DNA from: Vineibacter terrae | GTDB lineage: Bacteria > Pseudomonadota > Alphaproteobacteria > Reyranellales > Reyranellaceae | NCBI RefSeq assembly: GCF_008039615.1 | Contig: NZ_VDUZ01000001.1 | Location: 1 to 64,000, forward strand | Direction of reading: 5' to 3' | DNA: 64,000 bases | The notes under the pieces: model-generated | Database searches by the model: none | The model's input: the letters and a program-made list of their open reading frames with translations, nothing else | What the model was told of the DNA's origin: nothing | In this document: positions 16,818 through 25,813 of the stretch, piece after piece | Numbering within the stretch: position 1 is the stretch's first letter | Layout of the letters: the number at the start of each line of letters is the position of its first letter | Made by a program: the position numbers and the translations under genes

Positions 16818-18110
16818 TCAGTTGATCACCGCCTGGTACACCATCTCGCGCATCAGGTAGCGATAGGGCAGACGGCTCGCCGGTGCCTGCATCATCAGGA
16901 TGGCGAACAGCTTCTCCTTCGGATCGATCCAGAAATAGGTGCCGTAGGCGCCGCCCCAGAAATAATCACCGGCCGAGCCGTGCAGCGGATTGCGTCCGGC
17001 CTCGGTGCGCACGGCGAAGCCGAGCCCGAAGCCCTGCCCCATCTCGGGACTGGGCAGCAGCGCCTGGAAAGCCGGCCACATGTCGGCGCCGATCGCCGTG
17101 CCCGGCGGCAGGTGGTCGGCCGTCATCAGCTCGACCGTCTTGCGCGACAGCAGGCGCACGCCATCGAGCTGTCCGCCATTGAGCCAGAACTGGCAGAAGC
17201 GCGCGTAGTCGGCCGCGGTCGACACCATGCCGCCGCCGCCCGACTTCCATTTCAGGTCGGCGGTGACGGGCGGGATCGGCGGCGCCTGGCCCGATGCCGG
17301 ATCCTTCTGCGGCAGGGCGGCGCGATCCTGCTTGGCGGCGTCGGCGGAGAAGCCGGTGTCGGGCATCTTCAGCGGCCGGGTGATGCGCTCGGCGATGAAG
17401 CGGTCGAGCGGCATGCCGCTCACCACCTCCACGATGCGGCCCAGCACATCGGTCGACATGCCGTATTCCCAGGTCGTGCCCGGCTGATGCACCAGCGCCA
17501 GCTTCGCGAGCTTGGCCACCATCTCCTCGTTGCTCTGCCCCGGGTCCATCACCTTGGCGTCGGTATAGGCCTGTTTCAGCGGACCACGTCCGGCGGCGCC
17601 GTAGGTCAGGCCCGAGGTGTGGCGCAGCAGGTCGTGGACCGTCATCGCGCGCCGCACCGGCTCGCGCACCACCTCGACGCCGCCGTCGCTGCCCTTCTTC
17701 TCGACACCCACCTGCAGATCCTTGAACGCCGGCAGATAGAGCGACACGGGATGGGCGATCGACAGCTTGCCTTCCTCGGCCAGCATCATGACGGCCAGCG
17801 ACACCACCGGCTTGGTCATCGAGGCGATGCGAAAGATCGCATCCGGCTTCATCGCTGCCCTGGCGTCCCGGTCGCGGAAGCCGAACGCCTCGAGGTAGCC
17901 GACCTTGCCATTGCGGCCGACCACGACCACGGCGCCCGGAATCTCGCCCTTGTCGACTCCGGCCTTCATCGCCGCCGACAAGCGTTTCAGCCGCTCGCCC
18001 GACAGGCCCACTTCTTCCGGCTTCGCAGCCGGCAGGCTCTGCGCCAGGGCCGGCGCCACACCGCTCAGCACGGCAATCATCGCCACGGCGAATACACGCA
18101 TCACGCGCAT
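16818..18110 (-). CDS. Serine hydrolase, class C beta-lactamase family
   Basis: 430 aa. Signal peptide at the N terminus (VFAVAMIAVLSGVAPALAQ). The nucleophile motif SMTK (ASMTKP) lies near residue 97. A YGMS sequence near 218 corresponds to the Tyr motif, and the third motif region is GGAYGTYFWIDP near 395. HDLLRHTSGLTYG is a further family hallmark. Such proteins are usually periplasmic esterases or peptidases rather than true beta-lactamases. The start at 18110 was chosen for the signal peptide. Downstream of the HupE-like gene on the same strand, about 90 bp away. Confidence 0.88.
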   Translation of the reverse strand: MRVMRVFAVAMIAVLSGVAPALAQSLPAAKPEEVGLSGERLKRLSAAMKAGVDKGEIPGAVVVVGRNGKVGYLEAFGFRDRDARAAMKPDAIFRIASMTKPVVSLAVMMLAEEGKLSIAHPVSLYLPAFKDLQVGVEKKGSDGGVEVVREPVRRAMTVHDLLRHTSGLTYGAAGRGPLKQAYTDAKVMDPGQSNEEMVAKLAKLALVHQPGTTWEYGMSTDVLGRIVEVVSGMPLDRFIAERITRPLKMPDTGFSADAAKQDRAALPQKDPASGQAPPIPPVTADLKWKSGGGGMVSTAADYARFCQFWLNGGQLDGVRLLSRKTVELMTADHLPPGTAIGADMWPAFQALLPSPEMGQGFGLGFAVRTEAGRNPLHGSAGDYFWGGAYGTYFWIDPKEKLFAILMMQAPASRLPYRYLMREMVYQAVIN

Positions 18111-18200
18111 GGTCCTTCCTTCCTCCCTCTCCTGCCTGGACGCCAGATTATGTACCGGCGCCATCGGCGTCACCCACCACGATTGCGCATGGTGTGCGAT

Positions 18201-19283
18201 CTACACGAAGAACACCCGCTGCACGAACCAGAAGGTCCCCATCGCCGCGACCAGCACCGAGGCGAGCTGCGGCAGGCGGCGCAGGGCCGGCGGCCGGCTG
18301 GCCCACGCCAGCAGCGGCAGGAACACGGCGATGAACGCCACCTGCCCCAGCTCCAGCCCGGCATTGAAGCCAACCAGCGCTCTTGCCAGCGCGGCGCCGT
18401 CGAGGTGCAGCTCGGCGAGCGCGCCGGCGAAGCCCAGCCCATGCACCAGGCCGAAGCCGAAGGCCACCAGCCAGCGCCGCCACGCGCGGCCCGGCGATAT
18501 CAGGTTCTCCACCGCCACCCAGACGATCGAGGCGGCGATCAGCGGCTCGACGATCCGGCCCGGCGCCGCCAGCAACCCGAGCGCCGCCAGGCTCAGCGTG
18601 ATGCTGTGCGCCACGGTGAAGGCGGTGACGATCTTCACCACGCCCCAGAAGCAGCGGGTGTGCGCCAGCAGCGCGACCAGGAACAGCAGGTGATCGATGC
18701 CGCCGAGAATATGCTCGATGCCGAGCCAGACGAAGTCGGCCCAGCCGGCGCGCGCCGGCGCGGCGCCCGCAACCTCGACCGTGATCGTGCGCTGCCCTTC
18801 GCCCAGGATGCGCTCCTGGCTGGCCCCGGCGGCGCGGATCGAGAGGATCGTCTGATAATGCTCGCCGAACAGCGTGCGCCAGTCCTCGCGGATCGTCAGG
18901 CGGCGTGGCGGCGCCTGGCATGCCAGCGCCAGCTCGAGCTGCACCTTGCCGTCGCCGGCGCGCGTGCCCTGGAAGCGGATGCGGCCGGGCCGGCAAGGTG
19001 TGCCGTCAGCCTCGATCGTGATCGCCTCGCGCATGGCCTCGGCCAGGGCCTGGGCCATCGGCGGGTCGCCGTCGGCGGCCGCCGACAGCAGCCGCCCGCC
19101 GGCCTCGGGCATTTCCGGGGCGACGACGTCGAGCACATAGGTCAGGCGCTCGCCCTCGACCGACAATGTCGCCAGCCCGGTGCTGGTGACATGGGCGCCA
19201 GCCGGCGCGGCCACGAGCAGCCCGAGGACGAGGGTGAGCAGAACGCATGATCGCGCTGCAGCACCCCGGAGCCCCGGTGTCAT
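18201..19283 (-). CDS. HupE/UreJ-like membrane protein
   Basis: 360 aa. A signal segment (VLLTLVLGLLVAAPAGAHV) leads a periplasmic domain of about 170 residues, followed by six or so membrane helices starting WADFVWLGIEHILGGIDHLLFLVALL. The HILGGIDHLLF, AFTVAHSITLSLAALG and GFGLVHGLGFAGAL blocks, with their conserved histidines, are characteristic of the HupE/UreJ_2 family. These are possible metal or small-molecule permeases. The only suitable ATG (19283) is the end of a palindromic repeat (GGGATGAC), so the repeat seems to supply the start codon; a further upstream start would translate the repeat itself. Confidence 0.82.
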   Translation of the reverse strand: MTPGLRGAAARSCVLLTLVLGLLVAAPAGAHVTSTGLATLSVEGERLTYVLDVVAPEMPEAGGRLLSAAADGDPPMAQALAEAMREAITIEADGTPCRPGRIRFQGTRAGDGKVQLELALACQAPPRRLTIREDWRTLFGEHYQTILSIRAAGASQERILGEGQRTITVEVAGAAPARAGWADFVWLGIEHILGGIDHLLFLVALLAHTRCFWGVVKIVTAFTVAHSITLSLAALGLLAAPGRIVEPLIAASIVWVAVENLISPGRAWRRWLVAFGFGLVHGLGFAGALAELHLDGAALARALVGFNAGLELGQVAFIAVFLPLLAWASRPPALRRLPQLASVLVAAMGTFWFVQRVFFV

Positions 19284-19364
19284 CCCGAGCGCAGCGAGGG
19301 ATCTCCCGCGGCCCGGCGCGCCATGCGCCATCGGAGGGAGATCCCTCGCCGCGCTCGGGATGAC
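19279..19364. repeat. Dispersed palindromic repeat (common family)
   Basis: GTCATCCCGAGCG to CGCTCGGGATGAC, 86 bp; its left end overlaps the predicted start of the HupE-like gene. Confidence 0.9.
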
Positions 19365-19396
19365 TGAAGAGGCACGTGCCATGGCTCCATTCTTCG

Positions 19397-19948
19397 TCAT
19401 GGCGCCCTCACCACGGCATCCCAGGCGTCGGCGACATGCCGGGGCACCAGCCACAGGCCGTCATTGCCCACTATCCGTGCGTAGCGCGCATGGCCCAGCG
19501 GGTTCTCGGCGCCGAACGCGATGGTGAAGCGTGTGGCGCTGGCACCGATGACGCTGACCACGACGGCCGGCGGGTCGAGCCCCAGATCGGCGGGCGGCAT
19601 GCCGGCGGCCTCCTCGGGCGAGAAGCGCCGCTCGGGCCCTGAATCGCGCAGCAGGCTCAGCGCCTGCTCGATGCGCGCAGCCGCGTCGGCGGCCAGCGGC
19701 AGCGGCGGCTCGCCGCCGCTCCAGTCGCCCCGTGCCGAGCGACGGTAGCGCCACTGCCGGCCGCCGGCTTCGATCACCAGGCCGCGCACGTCGTGCGCAT
19801 CGCGGCCGGCCAGGAAGCCGGCCGGCTCGAAGCGGTGCATGCCTGCTTCCGGACGCTCGCCGCGCATGGCGACGAAGCCGACGAAGCCGGCTGCCGCCAG
19901 CGCCAGCACCGCCCAGGCGGCGCGCTTGGCTAGCGGCGCAGCCACCAT
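19397..19948 (-). CDS. DUF4340-like protein, last gene of Gld-like ABC operon
   Basis: 183 aa. Single N-terminal membrane helix (AAWAVLALAAAGFVGFVAMRG), then a periplasmic region with VRGLVIEAGGRQWRYRRSARGDW and FTIAFGAENPLGHARYARI, the strand pattern of DUF4340 domains. It is shorter than many members, holding about one repeat. The ATG at 19948 overlaps the end of the GldG-like gene by 19 bases. DUF4340 proteins routinely follow GldF/GldG-type ABC genes, so a role in the same complex is likely. Confidence 0.75.
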   Translation of the reverse strand: MVAAPLAKRAAWAVLALAAAGFVGFVAMRGERPEAGMHRFEPAGFLAGRDAHDVRGLVIEAGGRQWRYRRSARGDWSGGEPPLPLAADAAARIEQALSLLRDSGPERRFSPEEAAGMPPADLGLDPPAVVVSVIGASATRFTIAFGAENPLGHARYARIVGNDGLWLVPRHVADAWDAVVRAP

Positions 19949-21429
19949 GCCGCCACCCCTGCCAGCGCGATGCCTCCTGGCATGCCGATCACCGTCAGCA
20001 GGAAGATCCAGCGCATCTGGCTGTTGGTCAGCGCCACCGTCGGCAGCACCTCGACCGGCGGCTTCATCGTCGGCGCGCTCTCCTCGCGCATCAGCCAGGC
20101 GATGCTGCCCAGCACCAGATCGGCATTCGAAAGATACGGGAAGAAGGAATTGCTGGCGAAATCCGCATCGCCGATCACGATCAGGCGGAACGGCCGCGTG
20201 CCGCCCGCGAGCGTGCCCTCGCTGGCCACCGCCAGCGGCTGCGCGCCATGCGGCGCCGCTGCCGCCTGCGCTTCCACCCGCAGCCGGTCGGTCACGACAT
20301 AGCTCGACGCGCTGCTGGCGAACAGCGCCGTGCTGTTGATGCCGGCCGCCGCGACCGGACGAACGGGACGCGCGCCGGGAAAGAACGACAGCGCCAGGAA
20401 GCGCGTCGCCGGATGGCGGGCATACCGGGTCACGGCAACCATCTGCTCGTCCGTGTAGTAATGGTCTGACGGGTCGACCACGACGCCGTCGCCGATGCCG
20501 ACGCCGGCCGCCCCCAGCAGCGCCGCCAGCTGCGGCTCGAGCACGTAGTCCGGCTCGACCAGGAACAGCGCGCTGCCGCCGCGCCGCAGATAATCGGCCA
20601 GCGCCCCTGCTTCGGTCGGCGCATGCTGCGTGCGCGGGTTGGCTTCGACCACGACGCTGCAATCGTCGGCGATGGCGCGGGCACCGGCCACGGTGATCTT
20701 GCGCACCTGGATGCCCAGCTTGTCCAGCGCGCGGTGCAGGCGGCCGATGCCATGCTGCTCCATCTGCACCACCGCCATGCCCTGGATGTCATGGCTGTGC
20801 GCGTGCGTGCCCTCGAAATGCGTGTGGAAGGCGAAATTGTCTATGTCGTACTCGCCATGGTCCGACACGAAGCACACGGTCTTGCTGTCGGTCCGCGTGA
20901 CACGCAGGATGGCCAGCGCGATCTCGCGGTCGTCGGTGGTCGGCACTTCCAGCCGCCGCCCGTCGCTGATCAGCAGGGCCGCGTTGTACAGCCGCACGCC
21001 GTAGCGGCTGGCCACGGCCGGGCTCTGGTCGGGATCGACGGTGCGCACCTTCAGGCGCGGGTTGAGCCGCCCCATGAGCTCGACCATCACCATGGCGTGC
21101 CGCGCCGCCGGGTTGCCCTTCTGATAGAAGTAGATCAGCTCGACGTCCTGGCTCAGCGTCGCCACGACCCGCGTCGCCTCGGCCGAGGGCGTGAAGGCGC
21201 GCTCGCGGGTCAGGTCCAGATGCGCGTCATTGCGGTACAGCGCCACGTTCGCGCCGAGCACGACGGCCGCCGCGGCCAGCACCGTGAGCATCCGCCCGGT
21301 CCACCGCCGCCAGCCATGCGGCGTCGGCGGCAGCCGCAGGCCGGCGACGAACAGCGCCACCAGCGCCGCCAGGATGCCCAGCGCCCACAGCGCATCCGGC
21401 CACAGCCCGGCATGGGCATGCGCGCTCAT
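19930..21429 (-). CDS. GldG-like ABC-type transport auxiliary protein
   Basis: 499 aa. Two N-terminal membrane helices (residues ~10-30 and 40-58), then LDLTRERAFTPSAEATRVVATLSQDVELIYFYQKG, the classical opening of the GldG/ABC_transp_aux domain. The long periplasmic body follows (FVSDHGEYDIDN and ALADYLRRGGSALFLVEPD). A C-terminal helix (WIFLLTVIGMPGGIALAGVAAWWL) closes the protein. A His-rich patch (FHTHFEGTHAHSHD) sits near residue 220. ATGA overlap with the permease gene upstream. The substrate of the complex is unknown; in Bacteroidetes the homologous set supports gliding. Confidence 0.88.
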   Translation of the reverse strand: MSAHAHAGLWPDALWALGILAALVALFVAGLRLPPTPHGWRRWTGRMLTVLAAAAVVLGANVALYRNDAHLDLTRERAFTPSAEATRVVATLSQDVELIYFYQKGNPAARHAMVMVELMGRLNPRLKVRTVDPDQSPAVASRYGVRLYNAALLISDGRRLEVPTTDDREIALAILRVTRTDSKTVCFVSDHGEYDIDNFAFHTHFEGTHAHSHDIQGMAVVQMEQHGIGRLHRALDKLGIQVRKITVAGARAIADDCSVVVEANPRTQHAPTEAGALADYLRRGGSALFLVEPDYVLEPQLAALLGAAGVGIGDGVVVDPSDHYYTDEQMVAVTRYARHPATRFLALSFFPGARPVRPVAAAGINSTALFASSASSYVVTDRLRVEAQAAAAPHGAQPLAVASEGTLAGGTRPFRLIVIGDADFASNSFFPYLSNADLVLGSIAWLMREESAPTMKPPVEVLPTVALTNSQMRWIFLLTVIGMPGGIALAGVAAWWLRR

Positions 21430-22127
21430 CGCTCGGCCAGCCAGCGCGTGGTGAGGAACAGCGCCAGCATCGCCAAGGTCACGAAGTAGCCGATATCGGA
21501 TGCGAACACCGAGCCGGTCGCCATCGGGCGGAAATGGCCGATCAGCGACAGGTTGATGGCCACCACGTCGAACGGCGCCGGCAGCAGCGGCGCCACCGAG
21601 TCGGCGAACCACAGCATCAGCGCCAGGCCCAGCGACAGCGCCGCCGACACGACCTGGTTCTCGGTGATGCTCGAGGTCATGAGCCCGATCGCCACCAGCA
21701 GCGCGCCGTGCAGCATCAGCGCCAGGCAGCCGCTGTAGATCGGGCCCCAATCGGGCTCGCCGTAGAGGCCCAGGATCACGGCGTAGACCAGCGCCCCGGC
21801 ATAGATGCCGTAGACCAGCGTCAGCCCGGCCAGGAACTTGGCCAGCACGATCCAGATCTCGCGCACCGGCGCCGTCAGCAGCAGCTCCAGCGTGTCGGCC
21901 CGCCGCTCCTCGGCGAAGGACCGCATCATCAGCACCGGCACCAGCAGGATCGACAGAACGTACATCTGGTGGAAGATGTAGATCAGGTTCGCGGTCTTGG
22001 TGGCGAACAGGGTGAGGCTGAAGCTGTAGCCCAGCACCAGCAGGAAGACCGCGGCCAGCACGTAGCCGATCGGCGACGTGAACGTCGCGTGCAGCTCCTT
22101 GCGCAGCAGGACGGCGAGCGTGCTCAT
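21426..22127 (-). CDS. ABC-2 type permease (GldF-like)
   Basis: 233 aa with six hydrophobic segments. Opens VLLRKELHATFTSPIGYVL, the typical amphipathic start of GldF/NosY permeases, and contains MMRSFAEERRADTLELLLTAPV, the signature loop. Start and stop both overlap neighbours by ATGA, so translation is coupled from the ATPase through to the GldG-like gene. Forms the membrane channel of this exporter. Confidence 0.9.
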   Translation of the reverse strand: MSTLAVLLRKELHATFTSPIGYVLAAVFLLVLGYSFSLTLFATKTANLIYIFHQMYVLSILLVPVLMMRSFAEERRADTLELLLTAPVREIWIVLAKFLAGLTLVYGIYAGALVYAVILGLYGEPDWGPIYSGCLALMLHGALLVAIGLMTSSITENQVVSAALSLGLALMLWFADSVAPLLPAPFDVVAINLSLIGHFRPMATGSVFASDIGYFVTLAMLALFLTTRWLAER

Positions 22128-22855
22128 GCCAATGACAGGAACCAGTCCTCGAGGTCGGGCGTGTCGGCGACGGCGCGCACGCCCAGCAGACGCCCGTCCA
22201 GCAGGACCGCGACCCGGTCCGCGGTCTTCGCGACCTCGGCCAGGATGTGCGAGCTCATGACCACGGTGTGCGTGCCGGCCAGCGAGCGCACCAGCTCGCG
22301 CACCTCGATGATCTGGCGCGGATCGAGCCCGTTGGTGGGCTCGTCGAGCACCACGATCTGCGGCTCATGGATCAGCGCCTGGGCCAGCGCGACGCGCTGG
22401 CGATAGCCGCGGGACAGGGCCCGCGTCGGCTTGTGCGCAACGGCGCCCAGCGCCAGCCGCTCGACGACGCGGTCGACGGCGCCGCCCAGTTCGGCCGGCG
22501 ACAGGCCCCGCAGGCGGCCCATGAACGCCAGGAACTCGCGCACGCGCATATGGCCGTACACCGGCGCCGCCTCGGGCACGTAGCCCAGGCGCCGGCGTGC
22601 CGGCAGGGCATCGCGCACGACGTCGAGGCCGCAGATCCGCAGGCGGCCGCGCGTCGGCGCGAGGTAGCCTGCCAGCATGCGGATGAACGTGGTCTTGCCC
22701 GAGCCGTTGGGCCCCAGCAGCCCGAGCACCTCGCCGTGCCGGATCTCCAGCGACAGGTCGCGCAGCGCGGTGACCGGCCCGTAGCGCTTGGTCAACGCCT
22801 CGGCGAGGATGGCGGGCGCGCCGGCTTCCGGCCCGGCGCTGGCGGCGATGCTCAT
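22124..22855 (-). CDS. ABC transporter ATP-binding protein (GldA-like)
   Basis: 243 aa. Walker A GPNGSGKT near residue 50, signature LSRGYRQRVALAQAL near 148, Walker B IVVLDEPTNGLDPRQ near 170, His switch MSSHI. This LSRGYRQR signature is the form seen in GldA/CcmA-like exporters. The start at 22855 was set at the first Met before recognisable homology. First gene of the four-gene operon (ATPase, permease, GldG-like, DUF4340-like). Confidence 0.92.
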   Translation of the reverse strand: MSIAASAGPEAGAPAILAEALTKRYGPVTALRDLSLEIRHGEVLGLLGPNGSGKTTFIRMLAGYLAPTRGRLRICGLDVVRDALPARRRLGYVPEAAPVYGHMRVREFLAFMGRLRGLSPAELGGAVDRVVERLALGAVAHKPTRALSRGYRQRVALAQALIHEPQIVVLDEPTNGLDPRQIIEVRELVRSLAGTHTVVMSSHILAEVAKTADRVAVLLDGRLLGVRAVADTPDLEDWFLSLA

Positions 22856-22940
22856 GGCCGCGCCCGCAGCACCGGCGCGCACGCTGCCGGCCTCAATGTC
22901 GAGCCCCGCTATCGCAGCCGGCGTCGCGCACGAGCGCCGG

Positions 22941-23819
22941 TCAGTCGTAGAACTCCGGCGCCTTCTTGGTCGCCTTGAAGAGCTCGGGGTCGTGGGCGAT
23001 GAAGAGCTGCGCCTTCTCGGCATCGCGGATGTGGCGGATGCGGGCATAGCTCTTGTACATGTCGCCCGGGCTCCAGGTCCCGGGAATCGGCGGGATCAGG
23101 TTCTTCTCCAGGCTCTCCTGCATGTAGACGACGTCGCTGGTGAGGATCACCGAGCCGGTCTTGGGCAGCTTGACGACCATGAACTGGCTGCCCGGCGTAT
23201 GCCCCGGCGCGCGGAAGATGCGGATGCTGCCGTCATTGAACAGGTCGATGTCGCCGTCCAGGCGCATCACCTCCATCTTCTTGGTGTCGGCGAAATCGCC
23301 CGGGATGTAGTAGACCGAGTAGCCGACATCGGGCCACCATGCGGCCTTCATCTCGTCGTTCTGCACCACCAGGGTCGATTTCGGGAACTGCCCGACATTG
23401 CCGCCATGGTCGAGATGCATGTGCCCGACGACGAGGTACTTGATGTCTTCCGGCTTCAGCCCGATCTTGGCGAGCTGCGCCGGGATGGCGTCGTCCTTCG
23501 TCATCTTCAGCCCGAACCCCTTGGCCAGCGGGCCCCACCAGCCGTCGGCGTCGGTGATGGTCTTGTCGTTGTTCCCGCAGTCGAACATCACGTTCCCTTT
23601 GGGATGCTTGATGACGTAGAAGCCGACCGGCATCCAGTCGATGTTGCCGGTGCCGCCGATCTGCAAGGCCGCCTTGGGGAATCCGCCCATCGAGCCCGAC
23701 GTGAAGACATAGAGCTTCGGCCCCTCCTGCGCCCGCGCGGTGCCGACCACCGCCGGCATGGCGCTCAGCCCGAGCAAGGCCACGGCGCTGACCAGGGTTC
23801 TGCCGATACGCTTCAGCAT
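22941..23819 (-). CDS. Secreted metallo-beta-lactamase-fold hydrolase (AHL-lactonase-like)
   Basis: 292 aa. Signal peptide (LVSAVALLGLSAMPAVVGTARA). The zinc motif HMHLDHGGN near residue 135, APGHTPGS near 197 with the next His, LTSDVVY for the bridging Asp, and a late His in FIAHDPE complete the metal site. The layout fits the N-acyl homoserine lactonase family, though the signal peptide makes a periplasmic lactonase or other esterase more likely than a cytosolic one. A perfect AGGAGG ribosome binding site precedes the ATG at 23819. Confidence 0.87.
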   Translation of the reverse strand: MLKRIGRTLVSAVALLGLSAMPAVVGTARAQEGPKLYVFTSGSMGGFPKAALQIGGTGNIDWMPVGFYVIKHPKGNVMFDCGNNDKTITDADGWWGPLAKGFGLKMTKDDAIPAQLAKIGLKPEDIKYLVVGHMHLDHGGNVGQFPKSTLVVQNDEMKAAWWPDVGYSVYYIPGDFADTKKMEVMRLDGDIDLFNDGSIRIFRAPGHTPGSQFMVVKLPKTGSVILTSDVVYMQESLEKNLIPPIPGTWSPGDMYKSYARIRHIRDAEKAQLFIAHDPELFKATKKAPEFYD

Positions 23820-24053
23820 GGCGGTTCCTCCTGTTCGGGCTGCGGGCCAGGCCGCCGCCTCGTTTTTGCCGCTGAGTGACAACTTCCTCAGTCGCTGTGC
23901 GAATAATCCGCCTCGTCGCGGCGGCGGTCAAGACGCGAAACCCAATGTCCCGTCGTGCCCGCCCGCGCCGCGCTCCTGCCGGTGAGATACCCTGCACTGC
24001 GTTGACCTGCTCCCGAGGCCTCCTTAGAGTTCGCGCCCGGGGAGCGATGCGCA

Positions 24054-24950
24054 ATGAGCGAGAGGCACTCCAGGCAATTGCCCGAGTCCGTTGGCGCGGC
24101 CTTGCGCGGCGTGTCCTCGGCTGGCGCCGCGCTCTGGACCTCCGTCGAACCCCGGATCCGGCAATGGGGCGCCAAGGCAAGAACCCGGCTGCGGCACTAC
24201 CTCGACGAGGGATATGCCCTCGATGGCGAGGCTGCCCGGCCAGCCGCCGCGTCCATCACCTTCGAGGGTGCGACGGCCATATTCGGGGATGCGCCGGCGC
24301 TGCGCGACATCTCCGGGACGTTCGCCGCCGGATCGATGTCGGCGGTGGTCGGCCCGAATGGCGCCGGGAAGAGCACTCTCCTGAAGCTGGCTGCCGGCCT
24401 GCTGCAGCCCCGCGCCGGCATGATCCGGCGCGAGCCTGCCGACCCTCGTGCCATCGCCTTCCTGCCGCAACGATCGGAGATCGACACCGCGTTTCCCATC
24501 ACTGCCCTTGATTTCGTCGCCCTGGGCGCATGGCGGCGCTACGGTTCGCTCGCGACACCGAACGACGATACCCGGGACAGTGCCCGGCAGGCTCTTGCCG
24601 TGGTCGGCCTTTCGGATGCAGCCATGCGGCCCATCGGCGAACTGTCGATCGGCAACCTCCAGCGGCTCCTGTTTGCCCGTCTGCTGCTGCTCGACACGCG
24701 TTGCCTGCTGCTCGACGAGCCCTTCGCCGCGATCGACCAGGCGACCGCCGACGATCTGCTTGCCGTGCTGCGCCGCTGGCATGGCGAAGGCCGCACGATC
24801 GTGGCTGTGCTGCACGACCTCGACCAGGCCCGGGAAGCATTCCCCGAATGCCTCGTGCTGGCGCGCCGCGTCATGGCGTGGGGCCCCACGCGTTGCGTGC
24901 TCACCGAGCAGACACTGCGCGATGCGCGCCAGGCGATGCAGGGCAATTGA
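24054..24950 (+). CDS. Zinc/manganese-type ABC transporter ATP-binding protein
   Basis: 298 aa, about 50 longer than ZnuC/MntB. Residues 1-66 are an extension with no motif I recognise. The ATPase domain then runs: Walker A GPNGAGKST near 100, a degenerate signature LSIGNLQRLLFARLL near 198 (Gly to Ile at position 3), Walker B CLLLDEPFAAID near 217, and His switch VLHDLD. Its stop TGA overlaps the permease ATG. Powers metal uptake with the next two genes. No Zur or MntR gene is adjacent. Confidence 0.88.
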   Translation: MSERHSRQLPESVGAALRGVSSAGAALWTSVEPRIRQWGAKARTRLRHYLDEGYALDGEAARPAAASITFEGATAIFGDAPALRDISGTFAAGSMSAVVGPNGAGKSTLLKLAAGLLQPRAGMIRREPADPRAIAFLPQRSEIDTAFPITALDFVALGAWRRYGSLATPNDDTRDSARQALAVVGLSDAAMRPIGELSIGNLQRLLFARLLLLDTRCLLLDEPFAAIDQATADDLLAVLRRWHGEGRTIVAVLHDLDQAREAFPECLVLARRVMAWGPTRCVLTEQTLRDARQAMQGN

Positions 24951-25813
24951 TGTACCAGACCCTCATCGCCCCCTTCGACAATTTCAGCTTCATGCGCATG
25001 GCGCTGGTCGGCGTGCTCGCCCTGGCGCTCATCAACGGCCCTATCGGCCTGATGCTGCTGATGCGGCGCATGACCTTGGTCGGCAACGTGCTGTCGCACG
25101 CGGTCGTTCCCGGCGCCGCGCTCGGCTTCGTCATGGTCGGGCCATCCATGGCGGTCATGGGCCTGACCGGCTTTCTCAGCGGCGTGGTCGTGGCCATCCT
25201 TGCCGGCGTCGCAACGCAGCTCACGCCGCTGCGCCAGGATGTGAACTTCGTGGCGTTCTACCTGCTCTCCCTGACGGCCGGGTCGCTGCTCGTGCTGGCG
25301 TTCGGCAGCAATGTCGATCTCATGCGCGTCTTCTTCGGCACGGTGCTGGCCATCGATCTGGGCGTGCTCGCCATGATCGCGGCCATTGCCACCGTGGTTC
25401 TGGTCGGCCTGGCGGTGTTCTACAGGCCCTTGCTGGTCGACGGATTCGATCCGCGCTTCCTCGGCAGCGTTGCCGGCCGCACCGACGTCTATGCCGGGAT
25501 GTTCATGGCCATGGTCGTCGCCACGCTGGTGGCGAACTTCCTGGCGCTCGGAACGTTGCTGGCTGTCGGGCCGCTTCTGCTGCCGGCCGCCGCCGCACGC
25601 TGCTGGGCAACGCGGCTCGGCGCCGCGATGGCGCTCAGCGTGCTGCTCGGTGCGCTGGGTGGCTATGGCGGCCTGCTGATGTCGCTGCATGCCAACATGC
25701 CCTCGGGGCCGTCGATCGTTCTTGCCGACGGCATCATCTTCGTCATCGCTCTCGCGGCGAGCGGCCGCTGGTCAGTCATGTCGAGGTTCAAAGCGCGGGG
25801 TATCAGCCCATGA
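24950..25813 (+). CDS. Zinc/manganese-type ABC transporter permease
   Basis: 287 aa, about eight membrane helices, with no signal peptide. Opens FDNFSFMRMALVGVLALALINGPIGLMLLMRRMTLVGNVLSHAVVPGAALG, the ABC-3 (ZnuB/MntC) family start. The conserved RTDVYAGMFMAMVVATLVANFLALGTLLAVGPLLLP lies in the second half. Start and stop overlap both neighbours, so the three genes are translationally coupled. Confidence 0.92.
   Translation: MYQTLIAPFDNFSFMRMALVGVLALALINGPIGLMLLMRRMTLVGNVLSHAVVPGAALGFVMVGPSMAVMGLTGFLSGVVVAILAGVATQLTPLRQDVNFVAFYLLSLTAGSLLVLAFGSNVDLMRVFFGTVLAIDLGVLAMIAAIATVVLVGLAVFYRPLLVDGFDPRFLGSVAGRTDVYAGMFMAMVVATLVANFLALGTLLAVGPLLLPAAAARCWATRLGAAMALSVLLGALGGYGGLLMSLHANMPSGPSIVLADGIIFVIALAASGRWSVMSRFKARGISP

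Noticed and set aside
16770-19250. Plus-strand open frame of about 826 codons
   Set aside because: Lies entirely opposite the serine hydrolase and HupE-like genes; His/Arg/Gln-rich with no recognisable domain.
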